A DNA stretch of 12,437 nucleotides from an uncultured Roseateles sp. (GTDB lineage Bacteria; Pseudomonadota; Gammaproteobacteria; Burkholderiales; Burkholderiaceae), in NCBI GenBank assembly GCA_946480605.1, contig CAMLKW010000128.1, positions 1-12,437 of the forward strand, given 5' to 3'. The notes below the pieces were generated by a model. It was given only the letters and a program-made list of their open reading frames with translations, did not search any database and was not told the origin of the DNA. Of this stretch, positions 1-7,328 are shown in pieces. Positions within the stretch are counted from its first letter, which is position 1. Each line of letters opens with the position of its first letter. The position numbers were made by a program, and so were the translations under genes.

Positions 1-556
1 AGCCGCCGGTGCCGAAGCCGGTCTTCAGCCGCGTGATGCAGACCTTGCCCGGGCCCACGCCGACCTTGGTCGCGTCCGCGCCCCAGTTCTCCAGGTCGAT
101 GACGGCCTCGGGCGTGCCGACGTTGCCGGCGATGACGAAGGTGTCGGGCAACTTCTGCTTGATGTGGGCGATCATGCGCTGCACGCTCTCGGCGTGGCCG
201 TGCGCGATGTCGATGGTCAGGTAGTCGGCGCCCACGCCCTCGGCGGCGAGCTGGTCGATCAGCTCGTAGTCCGCCGGCTTCACGCCCACGCTCAAGCTGA
301 CGATCAAGCCCTTGTCGCGCATGGAGCGCGCATAGGCCAGGCTGTCCAGGTCGAAGCGGTGCATCACGTAGAAGAAGCCCTCGCGGGCCAGCATCTCGGT
401 GATGGACTCGTCGACGACGGTCTTCATGTTGGCCGGCACGACGGGCAGGCGGAAGCGGTGCGGGCCGAACTGCACGGAGGTGTCGCAGTCCGACCGGCTG
501 TTCACGCGGCATTTGCGCGGCAGCAGCAGGATGTTGTCGTAGTCGAAGATTTCCAT
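1..556 (-). CDS. guaC: GMP reductase, N-terminal part (cut by left edge)
   Basis: GMP reductase converts GMP to IMP with NADPH and release of ammonia, in purine salvage in the cytoplasm. The visible 185 residues begin [15 protein letters not shown] and follow the IMPDH/GMPR TIM barrel: a VVPANM segment near residues 39-44, IDIAHGH at 115-121, and the active-site loop [18 protein letters not shown] at 168-185, with the catalytic Cys at 173. The ITRLKTG context, the lack of a CBS-domain insert in the visible part, and the N-terminus fit GMP reductase of the Bacillus/GuaC2 type (about 325 residues) rather than IMP dehydrogenase. About 140 residues lie beyond the left edge. The ATG at 554-556 is chosen because the family's conserved N-terminus starts right there; no clear Shine-Dalgarno precedes it. 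An intrinsic terminator separates it from the gene upstream, so it probably has its own promoter between about 557 and 655. Identification is firm; distinction from a GuaB paralogue is very likely but rests on motifs only. Confidence 0.93.
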   Translation of the reverse strand, partial: MEIFDYDNILLLPRKCRVNSRSDCDTSVQFGPHRFRLPVVPANMKTVVDESITEMLAREGFFYVMHRFDLDSLAYARSMRDKGLIVSLSVGVKPADYELIDQLAAEGVGADYLTIDIAHGHAESVQRMIAHIKQKLPDTFVIAGNVGTPEAVIDLENWGADATKVGVGPGKVCITRLKTGFGTGG

Positions 557-655
557 GTTCAAGTTCGCAAGTACGGCGTGCGTTGAGCAGTGCACGACCT
601 GGGCTGCGAGCGCTTGACTTGGCGCTTCCGGCTTCCTGCCGCCCGTGGAGCGGGC

Positions 656-688
656 AAAAAAAACCGGACGCCAATATTTGGGCCCGGT
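656..688 (-). terminator. Rho-independent terminator after the DUF3422 gene
   Basis: Read on the minus strand, a hairpin occupies 688 down to 663. A 7-bp outer stem (ACCGGGC with GTCCGGT, one G-U pair) is stacked on a 4-bp inner stem (CCAA with TTGG), with a single bulged C and an ATA loop. It is followed directly by a run of T (complement of the A run at 656-663). It begins about 20 nt after the TGA of the DUF3422 gene (708-710), where a terminator is expected. On the plus strand the hairpin has no T tail, so it works in one direction only. Confidence 0.85.
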
Positions 689-707
689 GATTGATTCTAC
701 GCAGGGA

Positions 708-2015
708 TCAATGGCCAAAAAAGCGCTGGTGTATGCGCCGCGTCGTCCACCAAACGCCCGCCAGCACGACCGGGATCGCTGCCCCCGCCGCCAGTTCCGG
801 CGCCACCGGCAGCCAGCCCTCGCTCTTCAGCGCCTTGAAGCCGTACAGCAGCAGGCTGACCACGTAGTACGTGATCGCCGCCAGCGACAGGCCTTCCACG
901 GTGGCCTGCATGCGCAGCTGCGTGCGCTGGCCGTCGCCGAGCTGGGTCAGCAACTGCTGGTTCTGTGCCTCGGTGGCGATGTCCACGCGCGTGCGCAGCA
1001 GCGCGCTGGCGCGCGTGATGCGCTGCGACAGGCGGGACAGGCGCTGGGCCGTCGCGTCCACCGTCGCAATGGCGGGTGACAGCCGGCGCTGCATGAACTC
1101 GCCCAGTGTCTGCGTGCCCGCCACCTTGCCCTCGTGCAGTTCCTCGATGCGGGACTCGACGATGGCGTGATAGGCCAGCGTCGCGCCGAAGCGGTACTGG
1201 TGCTGGGCGGTGGCGTGCTCCACGCGGGCGGCGGTGGAGATCAGGTCGTCCAGCAGCTCGGCCTCGGACGCGCCGCGCGCCTGCAGCCGGGCCGTGATGG
1301 TGGCCAGCGTGGCCTCCACCTCGGCCAGCGTGACGCCCAGCGCCTTGGCCGCGGGCAGGCCGCGCAAGGCCATCAGCCGGTAGGTCTCCAGCTCCAGCAG
1401 GCGCTGGCAGATGCGGCCGGCGCGGGTCTCGGGTGTGCCAGGCTCGGCCAGCACGACGATGTGCTCGAAGCCCGTGGCCCGCAGGTGGAAGTCGGTGACG
1501 ACCAGCGAATGACCGCCCATCGTGGACGCCACGACCGCCTGCTCGCCGAACCAGGCCTGGGCCTCGACCAGCGCGCTGGGCGTGAAGGTCAGCGGCCGCT
1601 CCAGCATGACCAGCTTGATGGCCGCGATGGTGCGGCCCGGGATGCGGCCCAGCCAGTCCGGTGCGACGCGCAGCGCCAGCCGGTCCAGCGCCTGCGGCGA
1701 GGGCACCGCATCAGCCGGCAGCGGCTGCAGGATGGAGTAGCGTGTGAACTCGGCATGGCGCTCCCATTTCATCGAGAAGCCACCGCAGCGCAGGCGCACG
1801 AAGTTGCCGTTCAGCGCCGTCTCGGCCAGCTCGTGATGGCCGGGCAGCAGGCGCAGGTGGGCCAGCTCGTCGGCACGGCTGACGTCGTCGTTCAGCACGG
1901 CGATGTGGACGATGACGGCCGGCAGGCGGATGCGTGCGGGAGGCCGCGCGTGCACCTCGTTGTGCAGCACCAGGCGCAGTGAGTCATCGGGAGGAAGGAG
2001 ACTGTCTTCGTGCAT
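708..2015 (-). CDS. DUF3422 family membrane-anchored protein
   Basis: This is a predicted membrane-anchored protein of the DUF3422 family; no biochemical role is known to me. The start proposed here (ATG at 2013-2015, 435 residues) lies just before the conserved [17 protein letters not shown] segment. An in-frame ATG at 2051 would add 12 residues (MLTPSAGTRLDA) and leave only 47 bp to the divergent gene; neither start has a strong ribosome-binding site. The N-terminal part contains HNEVHARPP and [12 protein letters not shown], which I associate with this family. The middle (about residues 195-370) is rich in Arg, Glu, Ala and Leu heptads and is probably helical or coiled-coil. Two hydrophobic segments close the protein (about 376-394, [13 protein letters not shown], and about 407-424), giving a C-terminal hairpin anchor with a large cytoplasmic domain. 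It is transcribed divergently from the KAS III gene and ends at a strong terminator. Family assignment is from memory of the motif pattern and is fairly secure. Confidence 0.85.
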   Translation of the reverse strand: MHEDSLLPPDDSLRLVLHNEVHARPPARIRLPAVIVHIAVLNDDVSRADELAHLRLLPGHHELAETALNGNFVRLRCGGFSMKWERHAEFTRYSILQPLPADAVPSPQALDRLALRVAPDWLGRIPGRTIAAIKLVMLERPLTFTPSALVEAQAWFGEQAVVASTMGGHSLVVTDFHLRATGFEHIVVLAEPGTPETRAGRICQRLLELETYRLMALRGLPAAKALGVTLAEVEATLATITARLQARGASEAELLDDLISTAARVEHATAQHQYRFGATLAYHAIVESRIEELHEGKVAGTQTLGEFMQRRLSPAIATVDATAQRLSRLSQRITRASALLRTRVDIATEAQNQQLLTQLGDGQRTQLRMQATVEGLSLAAITYYVVSLLLYGFKALKSEGWLPVAPELAAGAAIPVVLAGVWWTTRRIHQRFFGH

Positions 2016-2098
2016 GGCGTCCAGTCTGGTGCCGGCTGAGGGCGTCAGCATGGCTCGGTAAGATTTCAGGCTTCGTACATCAGCAGGGCGACCTCTTC

Positions 2099-3232
2099 AT
2101 GCAAGCTTCATTCCCGCCCGTCGTCATCTCCGGCACCGGGCTGTACCGTCCCCCGCACGTCATCACCAATGCCGAACTGGTGGAGGCGTTCAACGCCTAC
2201 GCCGACCGCCAGAACGCGCTCCATGCCGACGCCATCGCGGCCGGTGAGCGCGCCGCGATGACGCACTCCAGCGTGGAGTTCATCGAGAAGGCCTCCGGCA
2301 TCAAGCAGCGCTACGTCATCGAGAAGGACGGCGTGCTGGACCCGGCCCGCATGTACCCGAAGTTCGCGCCGCGTGGTGACGACGAGATCTCGCTGATGGC
2401 GGAGATCGCCGTGGACGCCGCGAAGCAGGCGCTGCAACAAGCCGGCAAGACCGGCGCCGACATCGACGCCGTGCTTTGTTCGAGTGCCAACATGCAGCGC
2501 GCCTACCCGGCCATGGCGGTCGAGATCCAGCAGGCGCTGGGCGCGGGCGGCTACGGCTTCGACATGAACGTGGCCTGCTCGTCGGCCACCTTCGCGCTGG
2601 AGCAGGCCTACAACGCGGTGCGCTCGGGCGCGAGCAAGTGCGTGCTGGTCGTCAACCCCGAGATCACGTCGGCCCACCTGGAATGGCGCGACCGCGATTG
2701 CCACTTCATCTTCGGCGACGTCTGCACGGCGCTCATCGTCGAGCGCGCCGACACGGCCACCGGCGCGGAGCAGTGGGAGATCCTGGGCACGCAGCTGGCC
2801 ACGCAGTTCAGCAGCAACATCCGCAACAACTTCGGCTTCATGAACCGCGCCGAAGACCGCGACCCCAACGCGCGCGACCTGACCTTCTATCAAGAGGGGC
2901 GCAAGGTCTTCAAGGAAGTGGTGCCCATGGCCGCCGCCCACATCGAGGCGCACCTCGGCAAGCTGGGCCTGGAGCCCACGCAGGTCAGCCGCTACTGGCT
3001 GCACCAGGCCAACCAGGGCATGAACCAACTGGTCATCAAGAAGCTGGTGGGTGCCGATGCCGGCGACGAGATCGCGCCGCTGATCCTGAACGAGTACGCC
3101 AACACGGCGTCGGCCGGCTCCATCATCGCCTTCCACCACCACCGCGGCGACCTGAAGGCGGGCGACGCGGGTGTCATCTGCTCCTTCGGTGCGGGCTACT
3201 CCATCGGCAGCGTGGTCGTCCGCAAGCGTTGA
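2099..3232 (+). CDS. fabH2: Beta-ketoacyl-ACP synthase III, long FabH2 (PA3286-like) type
   Basis: A thiolase-fold condensing enzyme that should join an acyl-CoA primer to malonyl-ACP. The 377-residue product carries the KAS III triad: Cys160 in NVACSSATF, His302 in YWLHQAN and Asn335 in NEYANTASAG. It ends with SFGAGYSIGSVVVRKR. It is about 60 residues longer than ordinary FabH (about 317); the extra sequence is mostly near residues 30-95 (FNAYADRQN, FIEKASGIKQRYV, DGVLDPARM). This layout closely matches what I recall of P. aeruginosa PA3286, reported to use octanoyl-CoA and so feed beta-oxidation intermediates into fatty acid synthesis; that substrate is inferred here. The start at 2099 is preferred because the family's VVISGTGLY begins at residue 8. 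The open frame extends upstream to 1934, but that stretch overlaps the divergent gene and has no family similarity. A possible -10 element TAAGAT lies at about 2058-2063. It converges on the next gene, with 3 bp between stops. Confidence 0.92.
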   Translation: MQASFPPVVISGTGLYRPPHVITNAELVEAFNAYADRQNALHADAIAAGERAAMTHSSVEFIEKASGIKQRYVIEKDGVLDPARMYPKFAPRGDDEISLMAEIAVDAAKQALQQAGKTGADIDAVLCSSANMQRAYPAMAVEIQQALGAGGYGFDMNVACSSATFALEQAYNAVRSGASKCVLVVNPEITSAHLEWRDRDCHFIFGDVCTALIVERADTATGAEQWEILGTQLATQFSSNIRNNFGFMNRAEDRDPNARDLTFYQEGRKVFKEVVPMAAAHIEAHLGKLGLEPTQVSRYWLHQANQGMNQLVIKKLVGADAGDEIAPLILNEYANTASAGSIIAFHHHRGDLKAGDAGVICSFGAGYSIGSVVVRKR

Positions 3233-3235
3233 TCG

Positions 3236-3979
3236 TCAGAAGCGCAGAGACAGCCCGGCGGTCCAGCTCCAGTCGGGTGCCGCGCGGTTGAGACCGCGGA
3301 ACACGGCGGCGTCCAGCCGCGCGTCGTCGCTCAGAGGCCAGGCCAGGCCGGCAGCGAACGTGGCCACATTGCCGCCGTGACGGCGCGCCGCCAGTTGTTG
3401 CGCGGCCAGCTCGGTGAAGGCCTCCAGCCGTTCGCCCAGCGGCAGCCCCAGGCTGGCGGACAGGTGGCCGGCCGTGAAGCGTCGGCCCTCGTCATTGCGA
3501 TCCAGGGCCAGGCCCGCCATGGTCCCCAGCGACCAGCCGGCGGGCAGGTCCCAGCTCGCCAGCAGGCTCAGGCCCGGCCGCCAGCCACGACCCTTGAAGT
3601 CGCCGCTGCCGCTGGGCGTGGCCACCTCAAGCAGCCAGCCCAGCGCGGGCTGGCCGTCGCCGTCGGCCGCCAGTTGCCGCTTGATGCCCATCGCCAGGTC
3701 GCCGCGGCCGCGTGCCGAGGGCTTGCGTTGGCGCAGCCAGCCGTCGGTCTCCACACGAAGTTCCGTCTGACCGGCCAGGCCCACGCGCAGCAATGCGGGT
3801 GTCGAGCGCAGCCGGGTGTCGCCGTCGCGCTGCCAGGCGCCACCTGCCTCGATCTGCCAGCGGCCAACGGCCATGACGTCGGGGCTATTGGTGAAATCGG
3901 GCCGGTCGGCCGAGATCGCGTCGTCCGCCCGCGCGGGCAGGCAGGCCATGGCCAGCAAGACAAAGGGCAGCAGCTTCAT
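3236..3979 (-). CDS. Outer-membrane beta-barrel protein, MetA-pathway-of-phenol-degradation-like family
   Basis: A 247-residue exported protein with a clear signal peptide (MKLLPFVLLAMACLPARA, cleavage expected after residue 18). The mature N-terminus has ISADRPDFTNSPDVMAVGRWQIEAGGAW; the DRPDFT...G.WQ.E.G pattern is typical of the family called 'putative MetA-pathway of phenol degradation' (PF13557), often annotated 'transporter'. The rest alternates polar and hydrophobic residues in short strands (for example TELRVETDGW, LGWLLEVATPSG, WSWTAGLSLRF) and ends in Phe, the usual outer-membrane beta-barrel signature. The family name comes from one early member; there is no phenol-degradation gene nearby and no reason to assign that function. 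It may be a small channel, but this is inference. It is divergent from the gene at 4070, across 90 bp that holds a 7-bp inverted repeat. Confidence 0.75.
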   Translation of the reverse strand: MKLLPFVLLAMACLPARADDAISADRPDFTNSPDVMAVGRWQIEAGGAWQRDGDTRLRSTPALLRVGLAGQTELRVETDGWLRQRKPSARGRGDLAMGIKRQLAADGDGQPALGWLLEVATPSGSGDFKGRGWRPGLSLLASWDLPAGWSLGTMAGLALDRNDEGRRFTAGHLSASLGLPLGERLEAFTELAAQQLAARRHGGNVATFAAGLAWPLSDDARLDAAVFRGLNRAAPDWSWTAGLSLRF

Positions 3980-3999
3980 CGTGGGGCGGTGGGGGGATT

Positions 4000-4018
4000 G
4001 GCCGCAATGTATGCGGCC
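4000..4018. repeat. 7-bp perfect inverted repeat in divergent intergenic region
   Basis: GGCCGCA, a 5-bp spacer (ATGTA), then TGCGGCC. It lies 21 bp upstream of the beta-barrel gene start (3979, minus strand) and 52 bp upstream of the gene at 4070 (plus strand). The symmetry and location suit an operator or a 5'-UTR hairpin. No T tract follows on either strand, so it is not a terminator. Function is unproven. Confidence 0.5.
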
Positions 4019-4069
4019 TGCCGCCGCATCCCATCACCTGTGCTGCGCGCCCTTGCAGGGAGAAGACAG

Positions 4070-4552
4070 ATGAAGTGGCGAAACCTGGGATGCATGACCT
4101 CGTTGCTGCAGGCGTTCGCCGCCGGGGCCAGCGATCTGCCGCGCAAGCAGTTCGAGATCCGCGAGGAGCAACTGGGCACGCGGCTGGGCCGCGCCGCCCT
4201 CCGCTCGGCGCTGCCGCTGAACCGCCGCTATGCCGAGCTGGACGAGGCCGAGAATGAAGGCATGCCCGCCGCCGACGAGGCGCACCCCGCCGAAGGGCTG
4301 ATGCCGGTGTTCCAGGCGATCCAGGTCGGCATGGAGAAGCTGGGCACGCAGGGCCAGCTGACGCTGGTGGCCGATGTGGGTGCCAGCGGCAAGGTGCAGC
4401 ACGTGGACACCTTCGGCAGCGTGGACGCCGACTTCGCCCGCTTCACGTCCAAGGTGCTGGTGGCCACGCCGTTCAAGCCGGGCGTCTGCGCCGGCAAGCG
4501 CTGCTCCATGCAGGCTGTGCTGCGCATCTCGTTCTCGCAGCTGCAGCAGTGA
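4070..4552 (+). CDS. Hypothetical secreted protein with TonB-C-like C-terminal domain
   Basis: A 160-residue product whose function I do not recognise. The start ATG at 4070 follows a purine-rich AGGGAGAAG ribosome-binding stretch at 4057-4065. The open frame runs further upstream (to 3377), but that part is antisense to the beta-barrel gene. Residues 1-20 (MKWRNLGCMTSLLQAFAAGA) look like a short, weak export signal. Residues about 27-95 are charged and Ala/Glu-rich. Residues about 96-157 (LTLVADVGASGKV, then FKPGVCAGKRC, then VLRISF) follow the strand-helix-strand pattern of TonB C-terminal domains: a polar turn 'ASGKV', a basic 'PFKPG' and a final hydrophobic strand. This assignment is by pattern only. 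Cys140 and Cys145 could form a disulfide in the periplasm. Only 28 bp separate it from sbcB, so co-transcription is possible, although the two products should act in different compartments. Confidence 0.7.
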   Translation: MKWRNLGCMTSLLQAFAAGASDLPRKQFEIREEQLGTRLGRAALRSALPLNRRYAELDEAENEGMPAADEAHPAEGLMPVFQAIQVGMEKLGTQGQLTLVADVGASGKVQHVDTFGSVDADFARFTSKVLVATPFKPGVCAGKRCSMQAVLRISFSQLQQ

Positions 4553-4580
4553 ACGCGGCCGTGTGGGCTATCGTGCCGGC

Positions 4581-6014
4581 ATGAGCGACCTGACCTTCTT
4601 CTGGCACGACTACGAAACCTTCGGCCGCGTGCCGCGCCGCGACCGGCCCGCGCAGTTCGCCGGCCTGCGCACCGACGCCGAGCTGAACGAGATCGGCGAG
4701 CCGCTGATGCTGTACTGCCAGCCGGCGCCCGACTACCTGCCCGACCCCGAGTCCTGCCTGCTGACCGGCATCCTGCCGCAGCACTGCCAGCAGCGCGGCG
4801 TGCCCGAGCACGAGTTCGCCGCCAGCATCGAGACCGTGCTGGCGCTGCCGGGCACCGTGGGCGTGGGCTACAACAGCATCCGCTTCGACGACGAGGTGAC
4901 GCGACACCTGTTCTGGCGCAACCTCATCGACCCCTATGCGCGCGAATGGCAGAACGGCTGCGGCCGTTGGGATCTGCTGGACGTGGTGCGCTGCGCCTAC
5001 GCGTTGCGGCCTGACGGGCTGGAGTGGCCCAGGCATGAGGACGGCCGCCCCAGTTTCAAGCTGGAGCACCTGACCATCGCCAACGGCGTGGCCCACGAGG
5101 CGGCGCACGATGCGCTTTCGGACGTGCGCGCGACCGTCGCGCTGGCGCGCAAGCTGAAGGCCGCGCAGCCCAAGCTGTGGGACTTCTGCGTGAAGCTGCG
5201 CAGCAAGCAGGCGGTATGGGACGAGATTGGCGTCGGCAAGCCCTTCCTGCACATCTCCGGCATGTACGGCCCCGAGCGCGGCTGCATCGCGCTGGTGTGG
5301 CCGCTGGCGCCGCACCCGACCAACAAGAACGAGCTGATCGTGTGGGACTGTGCGGCCGATCCGACCGAGCTGCTGGGCCTGAACGCCGCCGCCATCCGCG
5401 AGCGCATGTTCACGAAGCAGGACGCGCTGCCCGAGGGCGTCACGCGGCTGCCCATCAAGACCATCCACGTCAACAAGAGCCCCATCGTCATCGGCAACCT
5501 GAAGACGCTGAGCCCTGCGATGGCCGAGCGCTGGGGGCATGACGTCGAGGCCCAGCTCGCCAATGCACGGGTGCTGGCCGAGAAAGGCCGCTTGCTGGAC
5601 GGCCTGTGGGGTGACGTGTTCCAGCGCGAGCCCTTCGCGCCCGCCGACGTGGACGAGGATCTGTACGGCGGCTTCATCGGCAACGAGGACCGCCGCGCGC
5701 TGAACCGCGCACGCACGATGACGCCCGAGCAACTCGCCGAACGTGCGGCCCAGGGCAAGCTGGCGTTCCAGGACGGACGCCTGGACGAGCTGGTGTTCCG
5801 CTGGCGCGCCCGCAACTTCCCCGCCAGCCTGTCGGCCGAGGAGGCCGAGCGCTGGCTGAACCACCGCGCGGCGCGCCTGCACGAAGGCGAGGGCGGCGCG
5901 CAGACGCTGGCGGCGTTCATGGAGCGGATCGACCAACTGGGCGAAAGCGCCGACGAGCGCGGCGAAGAAATCTTGTCGGCGCTGTACGACTACGCCGAAC
6001 AGATCGCGCCTTAG
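4581..6014 (+). CDS. sbcB: Exodeoxyribonuclease I (3'->5' ssDNA exonuclease)
   Basis: Exonuclease I degrades single-stranded DNA from 3' ends in the cytoplasm, in recombination, mismatch repair and clean-up of ssDNA. The 477-residue length matches E. coli SbcB (475). The DEDDh-type exonuclease domain is complete: Asp10 and Glu12 in WHDYETFG, Asp103 in GYNSIRFDDEVTR, and His176 with Asp181 in AHDALSDVRAT. The SH3-like part follows (about residues 198-350, including LRSKQ, HISGMYG and IHVNKSPIV). The C-terminal helical part is about 355-477, with LDELVFRWRARNFPASLSAEEAERW typical of the family. The ATG at 4581 is chosen because MSDLTFFWHDYE aligns with the family start. No Shine-Dalgarno is visible; a possible -10 (TATCGT, 4570-4575) close to the ATG would give a nearly leaderless message. 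Its stop TAG overlaps the stop of the convergent amidohydrolase gene. Confidence 0.96.
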   Translation: MSDLTFFWHDYETFGRVPRRDRPAQFAGLRTDAELNEIGEPLMLYCQPAPDYLPDPESCLLTGILPQHCQQRGVPEHEFAASIETVLALPGTVGVGYNSIRFDDEVTRHLFWRNLIDPYAREWQNGCGRWDLLDVVRCAYALRPDGLEWPRHEDGRPSFKLEHLTIANGVAHEAAHDALSDVRATVALARKLKAAQPKLWDFCVKLRSKQAVWDEIGVGKPFLHISGMYGPERGCIALVWPLAPHPTNKNELIVWDCAADPTELLGLNAAAIRERMFTKQDALPEGVTRLPIKTIHVNKSPIVIGNLKTLSPAMAERWGHDVEAQLANARVLAEKGRLLDGLWGDVFQREPFAPADVDEDLYGGFIGNEDRRALNRARTMTPEQLAERAAQGKLAFQDGRLDELVFRWRARNFPASLSAEEAERWLNHRAARLHEGEGGAQTLAAFMERIDQLGESADERGEEILSALYDYAEQIAP

Positions 6015-7327
6015 CGCTGCAGGTACTTGTCCCGCAGCTTCGTCTGCCGGTCGCTCAGCTCCACCTCGCGCCCCTGGATGAACACGCGCTCGATGCGCGT
6101 CGCCTGCTCCAGCGGGTCGCCGTCGGCGACGAACAGGGTGGCCAGCTTGCCGACCTCCAGCGAGCCCAACCGGTCGGCGATGCCCAGGATCTGGGCCGGG
6201 TACAGCGTGACGGCCTTCAGCGCCTCGTCGTCGGACAGGCCGTAGGCGCGCGCCTGCGCGGCCTCGAAGGGGAGGTTGCGGGCATTGGTCGAATCCCGAC
6301 CGCCGTCCGCAATGCAGAACTGCACGCCGGCCGCGGCCAGCTTGGCGGGCAGAGAGAACAGCGCATCGGGCGGGTCGTCGCGGCGCAGAGGCAGTCGCAG
6401 CAGGCCGTCCACGATGACGGGGATGCGACGTTCGCGCAGCGTGTCGGCCACGCGCCAGGCGTCGGCGCCGCCGACGATGACCAGCTTCAGCCCATGCCGT
6501 GCTGCGAAGTCCAGCGCGAAGCGGATCTGCGCCATGTCGTCGGCATGCATAAATACGGGCCGCGCAGGTGCCGCGCTGGGAGCCGTGGGCAGCACGGGCA
6601 GCATGGCTTCCCAGCGTGTGTCGATGGGCAAGGCCGCATCGGCCGCGCGGGCCAGCGCATAGGCCTTGGCCGACTCGAAGGCGTCGTCCAGCAGCTTCAA
6701 ACGCGCTTCGGTGGAGCGGCGCATCTCGGCCAACCGGGCCTCGGGCTGGGTCGGGAAGAGGGCGCTGTTCAGCCGCAGCCGCGGCACTGTGATGTGCAGG
6801 CCGGCCTCGGGCAGCAAGGCCATGTCCTGCCAGTTCCAGCCTTCCAGCTGCAGCAGTGCGGACGTGCCGGCGATCAGTCCGGTGCGGCCGGCCTCGGGCA
6901 CGGCCAGCGCGGCCAGCACGCCGCCGCCGCGCGTGACCGGCAGCAGCTCGCTGTCGGCGTTGAACGCGACGACGGCACGGGCATTCGGGTTCAGCGCGCC
7001 GGTCTCGTTGCTGTCCATGCTGGCTCCGACCGAGCGGATCTCGGCCAGGCCCAGGCTGCTGTCGGCGGCGATCATGCCGGGGTAGACGTGGCGGCCACCG
7101 AGGTCCACGACCTGGGCGCCGGCCGGCGCGGCGACGTTCGTACCCAGCGCCTTGATGCGTCCGGCCTCGATCAGCAGGCTGGCGCCGCTGATGACGGGGC
7201 CGCTGACCGGATGCAGCGTCGCGTTGCGCAACAGCAGCGGCTCGCGCTGCGGCGGGGGCGGCGTGTTGGGCGTGGCCTGAGCGGCGAGCGTGGCGGCGAG
7301 CAGCGCGGTGATGAGGGCGAGCTTCAT
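6011..7327 (-). CDS. Exported amidohydrolase-family protein lacking the N-terminal HxH metal site
   Basis: A 438-residue amidohydrolase-superfamily protein with a signal peptide (MKLALITALLAATLAAQA, cleavage near residue 17), so probably periplasmic. It has the N-terminal beta-sandwich strands (LLLRNATLHPVSGPVI, GRIKALGTNV), the barrel, and the C-terminal closure GSLEVGKLATLFVADGDPL (388-405). Where active members have PGLID-x-HxH it has YPGMIAADSSLG (82-93), so both N-terminal metal-binding His residues are absent. His261 (FMHADD) and Asp341 (CIADGG) remain. It may therefore be non-catalytic or bind one metal differently. The start at 7327 gives a standard signal peptide; an alternative ATG at 7339 adds MRID and overlaps the upstream gene. 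The upstream stop (7329-7331) is 1 nt from this ATG, which indicates translational coupling. Substrate unknown; automatic annotation would probably call it 'amidohydrolase' or imidazolonepropionase-like. Confidence 0.85.
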   Translation of the reverse strand: MKLALITALLAATLAAQATPNTPPPPQREPLLLRNATLHPVSGPVISGASLLIEAGRIKALGTNVAAPAGAQVVDLGGRHVYPGMIAADSSLGLAEIRSVGASMDSNETGALNPNARAVVAFNADSELLPVTRGGGVLAALAVPEAGRTGLIAGTSALLQLEGWNWQDMALLPEAGLHITVPRLRLNSALFPTQPEARLAEMRRSTEARLKLLDDAFESAKAYALARAADAALPIDTRWEAMLPVLPTAPSAAPARPVFMHADDMAQIRFALDFAARHGLKLVIVGGADAWRVADTLRERRIPVIVDGLLRLPLRRDDPPDALFSLPAKLAAAGVQFCIADGGRDSTNARNLPFEAAQARAYGLSDDEALKAVTLYPAQILGIADRLGSLEVGKLATLFVADGDPLEQATRIERVFIQGREVELSDRQTKLRDKYLQR

Positions 7328-7328
7328 G

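Noticed and set aside
557..655. Purine riboswitch before guaC
   Set aside because: I could not find the three-way-junction core with conserved loop-loop bases; hairpins alone are not enough.
641..663. Plus-strand terminator (hairpin at 641-655)
   Set aside because: The hairpin is followed by A residues, not T, on the plus strand, and no plus-strand gene ends there.
1134..1982. 282-codon open frame on the plus strand
   Set aside because: Antisense to the DUF3422 gene; Gln/Gly/Arg-rich low-complexity translation.
1934..2098. Upstream 55-codon extension of the KAS III open frame
   Set aside because: It overlaps the divergent DUF3422 gene and has no similarity to the family, whose N-terminus begins at the internal Met (2099).
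2108..3142. 344-codon open frame on the minus strand
   Set aside because: Antisense to the KAS III gene with its intact catalytic triad; Val/Gly/Asp/Arg-rich shadow composition.
4070..4130. Lipoprotein signal in the TonB-C-like protein (Cys8)
   Set aside because: NLGC lacks the residues expected before a lipobox Cys, and there is no hydrophobic stretch ahead of it.
4473..5936. 487-codon open frame on the minus strand
   Set aside because: Antisense to the complete and conserved sbcB gene; no domain signature and biased composition.
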